Shown here: in pieces, positions 46,404-58,000 of the stretch
How positions within the stretch are numbered: position 1 is the first letter of the stretch
Layout of the letters: the number at the start of each line of letters is the position of its first letter
Made by a program: the position numbers and the translations under genes
Notes under the pieces: generated by a model
Databases searched by the model: none
Told to the model about the DNA's origin: nothing
What the model saw: the letters and a program-made list of their open reading frames with translations, nothing else
Assembly: GCA_013368375.1 (NCBI GenBank)
Contig: JAACJP010000001.1
Location: forward strand, 124,001 to 188,000
Length of the DNA: 64,000 nucleotides
Reading direction: 5' to 3'
From: Tricholomella constricta
Lineage: Eukaryota; Basidiomycota; Agaricomycetes; Agaricales; Lyophyllaceae

Positions 46404-47246
46404 TTATACCTTGAAGCCACGGGACTTTCTGCGACCACGAGCTTGCTCGAACTAAATGACGTGAGTGTCAGTCGAAGCTCGACAGTGCGTGTAATATCAA
46501 GATATTTTACCTTGCGGCCCTTGGAGATGGTGTAGGGTTTCTTGTGTTTGTGAGGGCCTTGAAAAACCGTTAAAGTCTTACAGCAAAGCTGAAGCATTTC
46601 ACTCACCCATGCCAAAGTGCTTGTTGGCCTCCCGCGAGTTCTTCACGCCCCTCAGCAAGACAGTGTTGGCACCCATCGGCGAACGGAGCGCAAGCTGGTC
46701 GAGCGTCAGGCACTCACCACCCGCGTTCAGAATCCTCTCCTTGGCTGCCCGCGTGAAACGCAGAGCAGCAACGGTGAGTTTGGGGATGGTGGTTTGGCGG
46801 ATGTCATCGGTGACAGTTCCAACAGAGACGATGATTTTTGAGTCGAGGTCGCCGGCGTTTGAAGTCTCCTTGATGATGCGGGAGAGGGAGATGGGGGGAC
46901 GGTTGATCTTCGACAGGAAGAGTCGGTGCAGGATAACCTGTAATCGCGAACACATTTTGAGTTATCTCGTCGGGCGAAATGTTTCATTCGGAAGGACCTT
47001 GTTAAATGCAGAATCCGTGCGGCGAGCCAGGAAGCGATAAAGCTGTAGAATCGGTCAAAACTCATCCGACTTTGACAGGGTGACGGGGTAAGTTGTACCT
47101 TCACGAGGAGCAACAAGTAGGGATCCTCGCTCTTGGGCGCGGTTCGGTTACCTTTCTTGACGTGGTGGGCTTTGATGTCGATACCCTATGGTATTCCTGT
47201 CAGTTTCTTGATGCCTCGACGCCGCCGACCACAGCGAGCTCACCAT
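46404..47246 (-). CDS. RPL18: 60S ribosomal protein L18 (eL18)
   Basis: Cytosolic large-subunit protein. The first coding exon is just the ATG (47244-47246) followed at once by a GTGAGC donor. Exon 2 resumes [20 protein letters not shown]. Then come [59 protein letters not shown] and [53 protein letters not shown] and a last exon ending [11 protein letters not shown] complete it, TAA at 46404-46406. Sequence order is that of eukaryotic L18 throughout. Six or so introns. Its start is 330 bases from the divergent Tra2-like gene. Confidence 0.96.
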
Positions 47247-47576
47247 CTTGGTTCTTGCCGGATTATGTGTTTGGACCTGTTTCTCAATTGCAAGGGGCTT
47301 GATGAACTGTGCAGTTAGCGGATTTGAGTTGAAGCTCCGCTTCAACAGCCGAATTGATTTTCACTCTCGTCACCTCATGGGACTCGCGGAAGGGGCGGAG
47401 TTGTAGGGCATGCTACGAGTTACGAGTATTATTTCACCGATACTTACTCTGAGTTTTTTCTGTATGGCATATCTATTATTTGACGTCGACAGGGTCGATT
47501 TGGGCGCTAAGCTCGCGGCCTTGAAACAGTTTCGCCGCCACAAACAAGTGTCAACACCTCCTGAACTCGAACCATC
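47247..47576. promoter_or_regulatory. Divergent promoter region of L18 and the Tra2-like gene
   Basis: The 330 bases separating the two start codons. A CTTCAACAGCCG/GCGGAAGGGGCGGAG-rich core lies near 47340-47400. No classical TATA box was recognised. Confidence 0.45.
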
Positions 47577-48636
47577 ATGGTGTGTTTTCCTCATTTTTTT
47601 AACTCGTCCAAAGGCTCGTTACTTAGCGAAGCTCTTCACAGTACAACGAACCAGCTGCCTCCACGGCTGTGGACCCTTACTCTGATGCATACACAGCGCC
47701 TCCATTGGTCCCGACGCCTGTTGAGCGCGACCCAGCTCCGCCACGTGGTCGCTCTCGCTCCCGCAGCCCTGGTGCGCGGAGCAATAATGGCGGAGGGGAC
47801 TACAGGAGCCCTTACCGCCGTAGGTCCCCACCTGCTCCCCGTCGTCCACCGCATGCTCCAATTGTTGGTTGAATTTGATTTGCCGAAAATATGACCATTA
47901 CTCATGAGTCCCAGCAGGCGCCCAATCCCTCAAACGTTCTTGGGGTCTTCGGTTTGAGCATCCGAACCCAAGAACGCGATCTAGATGAAGAATTTAGTCG
48001 TTTTGGTCGAGTGGAAAAAGTTACCATCGTCTATGATCAACGGGTCAGTCTTGCTGCTAAACAATATAAAGAACATTACTCACATTTACAAAAGCAGTCC
48101 GACCGCTCCCGCGGATTTGGCTTTATAAAAATGGCGACTGTGGAAGATGCTACTCGCTGCATTCAGGAACTCAATGGTGTCGTAAGTTGTACAATGTCTC
48201 ACCATGTATGCACATCTTACACGCATACTAGGACTTGAACGGTCGTCGCATTCGAGTAGACTATTCCGTCACTGACCGCCCTCATGCTCCGACGCCTGGC
48301 GAGTACATGGGTCATCGCCGTTCTGGCCGCGATTCCTTCCGTGATCGCGATCGTGATTCCTACCGCGAGTCTTATCGCGATAGGGATTACAACCGTCGCG
48401 ACCGCGACAGGGACCGTGAACGCGATCCTTATGGCCGTGACGGCAGGGACTGGCGCGATAGGCGCAGCCCGCCCCCGTCACGTGGTGGCCGTTACTCACC
48501 TGATTACCGGCGCCGCAGGAGCTATTCGAGAAGCCCTCCGCGTGGAAGTAGCCCTTCGCGAGGCCGGGACTACGATGCATCCGCACCCTCCGCCCCGGCT
48601 GCTCCCCCAGCGACAGCGGATAACTCTCGCTGGTAA
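47577..48636 (+). CDS. Tra2-like SR splicing factor
   Basis: Nuclear RNA-binding protein with one RRM between two Arg/Ser-type regions, the Transformer-2 layout. The modelled start is an ATG-only exon (47577-47579, donor GTGTGT) joined to [20 protein letters not shown]. Then [16 protein letters not shown] and [14 protein letters not shown] follow. The RRM has [12 protein letters not shown] (RNP2 position), [30 protein letters not shown] (RNP1) and [10 protein letters not shown]. The C-terminal region is Arg/Asp-rich ([18 protein letters not shown]) and then Arg/Ser/Gly-rich, ending NSRW with TAA at 48634-48636. Likely a splicing regulator. Confidence 0.85.
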
Positions 48637-49495
48637 AAAGATCAGACTTCGACGCTCCTAGCTGCCGCAGCTTAGCCGTCGTATCTCTGGCCCGTGGTCA
48701 AGGTCAAGCAGTCGAAGGTCAAGGGCAATTATGGTCGAAGATGAAGTGGTAACCTGTTTCCTGGCCTCCGTCAAGTTTTCCTCTTCAAATTTCATCTATG
48801 CTACATCCGTTCATGAAGACCCACAAAGACTGGACCGTATTCGATAGCCAAAACCAAGTTCTCAAGTTATCCCGTTCCTCGCCTGTTTCTAGTACTCGTT
48901 CTCCCTTGTCTCCACTTCGCCTACTTTGTTTTTGCAAGTACAAGTCATCATCAATCTGCGATGCAAGCTAGTCCATGTCGGCGCATACGTGTGCTTTGGC
49001 ATCCGAAAAAGGTTCATTCCATGGATCGTGAAGAACTGGATAGGCAAGAGGGACCCGTTGGCGCCTTTTTTCGCGAGGCGCCGTCGGGCGGCTAAATGTT
49101 GTGCGGGCCAATGGGGGGTGATATTCTTCTCGTTCCGCGTTGTCCCTGACCCCAGAACGTGCAAACCTTGCGCCAGGATGTTGCAGGCGCTTAATGGATC
49201 CTGTGCTTTGTGATGGCACATCATGTATGTTGATGGAAACCTGTGTTGCGTTCGCCTCATTGGGGTGCATGTATCTCCTTGTGCTAAAATAAATGGCTTC
49301 GATTCCTTCCTGCTGGTGCGTCAGAGAGTGAACGTTTCAAGGCTATTAAATAATGTTGTGACCTTCCAAAGGTATGTTCATCACGAATTCAAGTCAATGC
49401 CGGTCATTTCGGCAGTCCGGCCTTGATAGAAGCTCAATGAGCTTATCTGGTGCTCCTGTGCTTCGAGGGCGTGCTCGCAACGTTGTCTTCGAACC
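48637..49495. other. Gene-free stretch
   Basis: About 860 bases between the Tra2-like and RBR genes on the same strand, presumably 3' and 5' untranslated regions plus promoter. Short frames on both strands lack conserved motifs. Confidence 0.45.
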
Positions 49496-52400
49496 ATGTC
49501 CAACACATCTTCAAGCCCAACCTTGCAGCAGCGCTCGCAGGCCACCGTTGCACCCTCGACGTCGGCGACTTCGCAGCCCAGTAAGACTACGAGACGAGCA
49601 AGAGGTCAAGGATCCGCAGCTCCCACTTCCAGTAGCGCCGGAGCCTGTCGTGAGTTCCTCCTAGGCAGATGCCATTATGGCGATAAATGCAAGTTTGTGC
49701 ATAAGAAACTTCAGCAAACGGCTGAAGGCACCGCAGTGGGTTTTCCAGTTAACATCAGAGGCCATCGACTTCTGAGCTATAACTTGTAGAAAAGTTCGAC
49801 TTTAAATCGCGGAGCGAAAGGAAAGAAAAGTAAGGCAGATAGCCCTGGAAATCTGCCTAGTAGCAGTACGAGCCTACAAGCTCAAGGACAGAGGTAAGCT
49901 GTTGTGGTATTTTAACCTTTTCATCAATTCTGAGTTCTTCATGACATCAGTCCCTTGCGGCCACAGCCAAATGGGTCAAACAATTTGTCTCCGACTACAA
50001 ACAATGCAAGTTCCTCGGCCTCTCAGCCACAATCCTCTGGCGCGCACAACGCCAAGAAACCATGCCATAATTGGAAGGCTGGGAAATGCTTTCGAGGCGA
50101 TAAATGCTGGTACAGCCACGACCCAATTGAAGTTCGTCGTACCTCGGTCACATTGCTTATTACAGCCTAACATGCCTCTTTTTTTTGAGCAGCGGGATAC
50201 TCAACAACAATTAGATTTGGAACGTGCACGTATAGCTGCGCGGCTTGCACAGGAGGCGGCACGCGAAAGGGCGCGCCTTGCTGCGGAAGAGGCTGCTCGA
50301 ATCCGAGAGGCGAAAAGGTTGGAAACGCAACAGGAAGCTGCTCGGCGACGCGAAATCCGGGCGCGCGAAGAGGCTACGCGAAAGGCCCTGCTCGCAGAAC
50401 AGGAGGCGCTGCGTAATAAACAAGAGGCTGCTTTCAAGACGCAACACATTGTCCTTGGGTCAACGCTCATTACTTGTGGCGCAGGCCTCGAGGTTCGAGG
50501 CGTTGTCAGTGGCTTCGATTCCTGCCGTCTTACAATCCGTGGCCTCCCGTCCAACGCTAATGCCACCGAGATCGCTGAACTCTTCACCCAACAGGGAATA
50601 AGCCGCGATGATATTCACATCCTTTCAATCAATCCTGCGAATGGAGATCATCGCGAGGCGAAAGTGCTGACGAGCGCTGATCAGGGAGGGGCAATTGCTG
50701 TCGGTCTCGACGGAATTGAATTCAGAAATGAAACGTTGCACTTTGAAATTAGCGAGAACATTTCCACTGATGCCATGGGCGAATCCTCTGCCCTGCAAGC
50801 CGATACCTTGGCGATTTTTTGGTCCGCACCTTCTGCTTCCATGATCGCTACATACTCTTCGATGGACGACGCACGAGCTCAAGCACGCGCACTAAATCAA
50901 ATGGTCATTGGTGGTCGCAGAATCAAAGCGGAGATGAACCCGCCCCCGACTGGCCCTGCCCTCCGTTTCTATGACCCAGCGTCCGTGAAGATGACAGGGC
51001 TTCCAGTTGATGCATCAATCAACACTGTAATGGAACTGGCTGGGACTATGTCAGTCCGGCCGATCAAGTCGAATACATACAACCTGCAAGAACTTCTAGT
51101 GGATCTTCGACAACATCTCGCCAGTCTTCCCGACAATAGGATGAAGTCGTTTACCACCGACTTAGATCGCCAGGTGGACGGCCTTGTCGCAGTAAAAGCC
51201 CGCTTCGAGAGTTGGGACCACGCCAATAGCGCTCGTTCATCTCTCAACGGCAAGCGCCTCAAACCCGACTATCCACACTTCCGTTTCTCACTTCCCCAGC
51301 CTCTTCACTTCATTAGTACCATCCCGCTTCAGCAGTTTGACGCGCAGAAACAAATGTGGGAGTCGCTTGCCGATACAAAGCATAACAAAGGCCCTCGAGT
51401 CCATCTTATTCGCAACCCGGAGAGAAGAATTGTCCGTATCAAATTATCCGGAGATGATAAGAAGGCTGTCGGTGCACTGAAAGTGAGAGTAGAAACATTG
51501 GTCGCCGGCGAGAAGCTCGACACGACGTACTGGCATAGGTCATTCCTTTGGCCCAAGGGAAGAGAGTTCCTTTCAAAGATTCACTCTGAGACGGGAGTCT
51601 ATGTTCGCGGCGACTTCAAGATCCAGGCGTTAAAGATCTATGGGGAGGGGAAAGCGAAGGAAAATGCGCGTCAGATGATAGAGGATGAAGTCGCCCGACT
51701 TGCACAGCTCGAATGGACGGTCGTTCTTAGAAGGCAGTCGGTTGGCTATTTTGTTCGCAAGGGGCTGGCTGCTTTAAAGGAAGTTCTGGGCGAAGATGCA
51801 GTGACCCTTGACCTCGCATCTACGCCATGCAAACTCACGATTCGAGGAGGCGAGGAAGCCAGGCATGCCTTGGGCACTCTCATGGACCAATCGCTGAATG
51901 ATATTGATCTTTGCATGCCAGGGGGTGGGAACGACATATGCCCTATCTGTTACGATGCAGTCTCTCACCCCATCAAGCTTGGCTGTGAGCATGTGCACTG
52001 CACCGCCTGCTTGCGGCACTACCTCACTTCAGCTGCGGAAACGAAGATTTTCCCGTTGGTCTGTATGGGCGACGAAGCCAATTGCAAAGTGCCCGTTCCT
52101 ATTCCTGTCATCCAGCGATTTCTCATTCGTCAGCAATACGAGCATCTCATCGACGTCATGTTTTCTACGTATTTGGACCGACATCCGCAGGACTTTAAGT
52201 ATTGCACCACTCCCGACTGCACGCAGATCTACCGCGCAAATACGAAGACGATGTTGAAGTGCCCTTCTTGCTTCGCGGAGGTGTGTTCGTCGTGCCATGA
52301 GGAGGCACATGAGGGGATGACTTGTGAAGAACGGCGAGCCCGCAAAGCGCAGGAAGAAGATCAGTTGAACGATACATGGGCCACCATCCATGGCGTGAAG

Positions 52401-52898
52401 CGATGCCCCTCATGCCAGGTCTTGATCGAGAAGATCGAAGGGTGTAACCACATGTCGTGCCGCTGTGGTGCCCATGTGTGTTGGATCTGCCTGAAAACCT
52501 TCCCACAGGATCAGATATACCAGCATCTGGGACTTGTACATGGCGGTGCCTTCGACGGAGATGGTGAGCGACGGGACAATGATCTCCAGCATGCTCTAGC
52601 CTTGCAACGTCAGCTCGATGAGCGCGATCTTGTGCCAGTGCATCCACGCCTTGGACACGTTCCGCGGCCTCCGCCTGCACCAGTAGCAGCAGTGCGTGCG
52701 GCTCCGCCACTGGTGCACAGGCAGCAGCTGGAAGCTTTGGACCTTGAGGCACAGTTGCGACGGCAAGCTGCCCAAAGGCAACAGGCCGAGGTCCAGAGGA
52801 TGCGCGAAGAATACCAGAGGCAGTTTGATGAGAGGCAAGCGCGTCTGATACGAGAGGCAGAACAGAGGCGTCGAGGGTGGGGCTGTACCGTCATGTAA
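49496..52898 (+). CDS. CCCH-zinc-finger RBR E3 ubiquitin ligase with C-terminal CaaX box
   Basis: RING-between-RING ubiquitin ligase with RNA-binding features. From ATG 49496: a Ser/Thr-rich start, CCCH finger CREFLLGRCHYGDKCKFVH, a disordered linker, and a second finger CHNWKAGKCFRGDKCWYSH. After an intron ending near 50190 one long exon encodes a charged Arg/Glu/Ala coiled coil. RRM-like or KH-like segments follow (CRLTIRGLPSNANATEIAEL). RING1 is CPICYDAVSHPIKLGCEHVH and the IBR is LKCPSCFAEVCSSCHEEAHE. RING2 is RCPSCQVLIEKIEGCNHMSC, the Cys of EGCNH being the expected catalytic residue. A Gln/Arg-rich coiled coil follows and the last residues are GWGCTVM. The frame is open upstream to 49902, but that part is noncoding or another frame's exon. 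Confidence 0.88.
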
Positions 52899-53175
52899 CT
52901 TCTCGAAAGTGTGTTGTTATGCTTTTGGCGCCTGCGCTATTTTTTATTTTGTGCTCCGTCCTATTCTGAGTATTCTCACTGGCCAGGCAGTCGATGGCAT
53001 TCTTCCCTGAGGCTTGTGGATTATCGGTCGTATGGAATATACGTTAATCGATAGACATGGCTGTATGTACACTGTATCCAACCAGGCGAAGAGTATAAAA
53101 GAAATTAGCATGTTGTACGTTGTCGGAACTTCAATGACTCGATAATGTCAAACCGGTGCAGATGTGTCCGATCCC

Positions 53176-54770
53176 TTAGGCCTCAACGTCACTAGGAGTG
53201 GTTCTAGGGCCATAGGACCCAGGCATAGTCTCTCCGCTCGTCGGCCCACCAATTGCGCCACCAGTTTCACCCACCTTGCCTCCGAGTCCACCAGGCCCGC
53301 CCACATTCATATGATCATCACCATACCCCTGTTCTTCTCCGATACCCTGTTCCCTACCGATACCAGTGCCATGATAGCCACTGCGTTGCACTCCACCGAA
53401 GAAATCGGCCATATCGCCAGGCTCCCTTGCTTCCATGTTGACATGTTGACCACCCACGAACTCACGTACTCCAGCACCACCCCGCCCTCCAGCTCCACTG
53501 CGTGCCATGTGATCATCACGAGATCCGGATATTTCCCCACTAGCACTGCGACAATCGCCTCCCGGACCTCCACTGGGGTAGGGACACTCGCGCCAAAGGG
53601 GAACCATGTGGTCACCCTCTATGAACTGCCCTTGATGACCACCGGTTCCTCCAGCTCCAGCACCGCCCGTATGTCGGTAGCCGCCTCCAGGCCCTCCACT
53701 AGGGTAGGGACATTCATCTCCCGGTGGCGTGCCACGACTGCCCTCTCCGCCTAAATGCTCCAAGCCCTTACTGCCACCTGCCCCGATATCAGCACAGGCC
53801 ATTTGTCCGCAACCACCTCCAGGGCCGCCACTAGGGTAAAGGAATTCACCTACAGGTGGCGCAATATTGTGTCCGCAACCACCCCCAGGGCCGCCACTAG
53901 GATAGGGGATTTCACCCTCAGGTGGCGCCATACCGTGGGCACCCGGCCCACCTCCGGCTTGGCTACTTCCACCAACGGCACCGGTATGGCCGCCCATCCC
54001 GGCGCCGCTTAAGTATCCACAACCGCCTCCAGGGCCTCCGCTCGGGTAAGGAATTTCGTCAATTGATGCACCTCCGACACCACCACGCGCGCCGGGACCA
54101 GCTATAGGACCGTGGCCATGTTCAGTCATGGCAGCGACACCGGCTCCAGCGGTCGCCGCTTCAGCCGTGTGCGCGCCATGACCACTGGCACCGCCGTGCA
54201 GCTCGGCCAGCTTAGCTTCGCGCGCTTGCTGAAAGACACATGGGTGGGTGAGTACGGTCTTATTAACACCTGCGACGAAAAAATCACATCATGCATTTCC
54301 TGCTCCTTGATCGCAGCTTCTACATTTCCTTTTTTTGCGTCAAGCTCGTGTTGCAGCTTGATGTCTTGCTGCCTTTTGAGCTATTTATTTAGATACTGTG
54401 AATTGGCACATCCAACTATTCAAGGGTGAGGACCTACTTCGGCTTCCTTCTCGGCATCGTGGAGGTGGGAGGCAGCTATGTCATGGTCGTGAGTCGCCTT
54501 GTGCATGGCGGCAGTCGCCGCTGTTTCTTTCTTTGACATCTTGGAGATGGCACTCTCTGCCTTCTGCGCAACCTGCGTCACCGAGTCAGCAAAATCGCTC
54601 GCACAGCTTCGCCGTCCCACCTTGTGCGCCTTAAGTTGCGCCTTCTCCATGGCGGAGAGATCCTTCTTCACATCATGAACATGGGCATGCTCGGTCTTGC
54701 CTTCCTGCGCAATCTCCTTCTCGAGCTTCTTCACGGCTTGGGATGACGCTGATTGAGTTGGGGAGCTCAT
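53176..54770 (-). CDS. Glycine-rich tandem-repeat protein with helical N-terminus, unknown function
   Basis: ATG at 54768-54770. The N-terminal half is charged and helical: AVKKLEKEIAQEGKTEHAHV, KDLSAMEKAQLKAHK, then an intron and VAQKAESAISKMSKKE, THDHDIAASHLHDAEKEAE, and an LKRQQDIKLQHELDAKKG segment. After QQAREAKLAELHGGASGHGA the protein becomes about 300 residues of Gly/Pro/Ser. It holds five copies of a unit close to EIPYPSGGPGGGCG (near 54060, 53910, 53850, 53715 and 53580, minus strand), each with Cys or Tyr near its end. The last part has GGPGGLGGKVGE and ends at 53176. It resembles stress-related hydrophilic proteins in composition, but no domain is recognised. Convergent with the RBR gene. 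Confidence 0.7.
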
Positions 54771-55078
54771 GACGAATTGGGTGTCGAGCTTCGCTTGCCT
54801 CATCTATTTATGCCATAGTCGTTCTGGTCATTTGAGACAATTGCTCAACGCGGACGACGGGGAGTCTCGTAATAGTCGGTGATATCACTTGTTATCCGTC
54901 TGCGACTAAGTCTGGTGCCAAACACCGTATCTCTTTCTGGTTCCAGAGAAACTGTAGTCAATTACACCTCGCTAATAGGAGTCCTCTGTGGAACCATCGA
55001 CGTCCATTTCATTCTTGGATCGGAGCACGTCAAATTCAGACGTCTCCGTCGTTTGAGTGCGTCGCTCAATGTCCATAT
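54771..55078. other. Intergenic, 308 bases
   Basis: Upstream of the glycine-rich gene and downstream of the XPF-like gene. It should hold the promoter of the former; no motif recognised. Confidence 0.4.
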
Positions 55079-58000
55079 TTAACATGTCCTATGAGGCATT
55101 GGATCAAGAGGGTTGAAAGGCGGCGATGGAGATGTAATACTGACAATAGCTTCACGCCCGATGAAGGGACTGACTGTCGTGATCCTCGAAGCTGGGTCAA
55201 GATCAATAAATTGCTGCAGATCCATTTGACAAAGGACGATTGATGCTGAGAACCGATTCATTCCTCCGAGTAATGCCAATGTGTCTTCATCCTATCCGAC
55301 GAGATTCGCGTTAGCAATAATATAACCCGAACGTTATGTATGTATTAAAACGAAACCAGCAACAACGGACCTCCGAAACTTCAAGGTCCAACCACTCCCT
55401 GTCGCCCCAAATCGCGCCTTGCGTGCAATCTTCCTTTTCCGCCTCATCCCCGAACCACCTCGCATATGCCGCCGCTTCCTGCACCGAGTCTGCGAACGCA
55501 GACCACACTTCGCATGTCACTGCGTTATTCCCACATCCCTCCGCAATGTCCAGATCCCGGCGGAACTTCTTGACGGCCTTCACGATCGGTGGCGTGTACG
55601 CGTACAGCTCCGGCTCTGCGCCCACATGTCCTTGTTTTTGTTGGATACGAGAACCGGCCTTATACGATCTAGACGCAGGGTATGCCTCAAACACGACTAG
55701 CAAGCGTTTGTAGCGCCACGTCTGCGCTGAGAGGGTTGCCAAGAGCTTCTTGTTATGGGCCGGAAGAGACAGTAGAGGAGTGAAGATGATTGCGGTATGT
55801 GGGTCAATGATGAGGTCGACGCCCTCCAGAGAATCGCGTTCGACAAGCTCGACAAGACAATCCGGGGATGAAAGAGACCGAACGAGGACTTGTTTTTGAA
55901 GGAGATCAAGTGAGGCCATGTATCTGTGAATAGTAGCAGGCAACGTCCACGAAGATGGAAAGCGTAGCGTCTTGCGGTCAAGAACCTCGTGTGGAATGAT
56001 CCTGGGACGGATGCAATCGTCTCTTCTTTCTTGCTGATCAAGTTCACAAGATACAGGAGGGTTCGCTTCAGCAGCCTGGTTATTGGAGACAGAAGACGAT
56101 AGATGAGCCACAGAAGAAGTTATCTTCCTCGCGCGCAGCGCAGCAAATGCCTCGATCCCAAGGGAGTGCGTCGGGAGGTCCAAGTCCAGTTCCTTGGGAG
56201 GGGTTCTATTTACATAGGTCAAGTGTCCATTACAACTCGTCGTCTGATCCGCGTCCAGCATATCCGTGTCAAAGTCAGTATTTTCGATCGAAACGCCATC
56301 GCCAAGTTCGGTGATGTCTCCCAGAATGCGTCGTCGCGGCCAGTCAAGGGTGTCCTGTTCTTGTGATGCTTGAGTCTCGCGCGTCTGGGAATGCTGAGCA
56401 GAGAGGTTCAAGTATGTTTGAGAGTCGTATGAGAACGAGAGTGGATCGAAAGATTCTTCAGGTTCGTCGTCGTATTCATAGTCCAGTTGTTCCTGGTCGC
56501 GACAACACCGTGGGTCATCTCCAACAGTCAATGCTGGTTGAATGTCGCCAAAGAGTTCAGGAGCTGATGGTTCCACCGCACTAACAGGCCAATTGCTCTC
56601 CTTATCGCAATTGGGGTGAAATTTTTGATACGATCCGGGAATAAGCAAGTCATCGTCGCCTCTCAGCCTATAATGCAGCATATGGTTCGCGTCGCCGTTT
56701 TCGGGTCGAGTGTTCAGTTCTTCAAGCATCCCGTTCCGGTCGAAATCAAGTAAACTTTCATCGCCTACAGCCTGAATGGGATCCAGCATCATCCCAATTC
56801 CAGAGTCCTCGAAGCTCAGGCGGGCCCGCTTCGCAGGGCGAAATTCATCGTCCTCCACCAAAGTATTTTCATCCTCACGCGAACGCGTCGTATTCCTGGT
56901 GTCACCATTGACCGGGTAAGAATCCTCAAATGTCGCCCGAAAAGAGGTATCATCTCGATCACCAGCGCTCACGTCACGCTCATCTGGCATCCCCCCGCCC
57001 TCTCTTGCTGTTAGTGCCCTCCTCTCCGCCCTTGTCAGAACAATTTCGCATTTAGCAATCTCAGGGCTGAACTCCTCGTTCCCTTCCACTAGGGAAGAAA
57101 CGTCACCACCTCCACCTCTCCAGCGGTGTTCATCGTGAAACCCACACCCGCCCAACCCGCCTTCCTCGTCGCAGTCCGTTTCCACGCCCGCCTTCCGCAA
57201 TAACGCGCGCACCTCACCTTGCATTGCTTCCCCGCTCTCCCACTCCATCTCGCGAAGAAAGTTATTCCCCAAGATCCCAGCATATGCAGAGGTCGACTTC
57301 GCCCGTATATACGGTCTGTAACATCAATCAAATGAATGAGCCACAACCCCGACAGGAAGACGAAGAAAAAGACGCACACCCAGGATAACGCGACGCGCAA
57401 TGACGCCATCCCCTTCACGCCTTTCAGGAAGCGCATCGACGATGCGTTCGCGCTCTTGTTCCTACCAGCCGCTCCTGACGCGCCCTGTGCTAAAGGTCCA
57501 GCTCCAGGTTCGATAAGGTACTCTGTGTACTCCCTCACGCGGGGTTTCGCGTCCGTGTTCGGCGCACCCAGCAGAGGCACTACACCGGGCCAAAAGAATG
57601 AGTCTCATGTTCGTCGGGAGTAAGATAATCCAGACACCCACCAGTCATTAGATGCAACCTCAAGCCCTCCTCCTTTGGATTCTTCTCGCCTTCTTTACCC
57701 TTGGCCAATTCCTCCTCGTCGTCAAACAACTTTTCATCCCTGATCAGCGCTATCGGGTCGGGGCAGGTCCGAGGGAGGTGTGGTCCGAGTCGAGTCTGGC
57801 CTGGACGGGACAAGTCCTGATAGAGCCCACGTATCTCGTTCTCCTCGTTCTTCTCGTCCTTCTCGTCCTTATCTAATACAGTTGATTCGAAAGTAGTGGT
57901 CGTTTCAGCGACAGATGGCTGACCGCGGATAGAGTCCGCGTCTACGTCCATATCTGTCTCCGCTTTGTTCTGCGCTGATGCCTGCAAAACCCGCGTAGGA

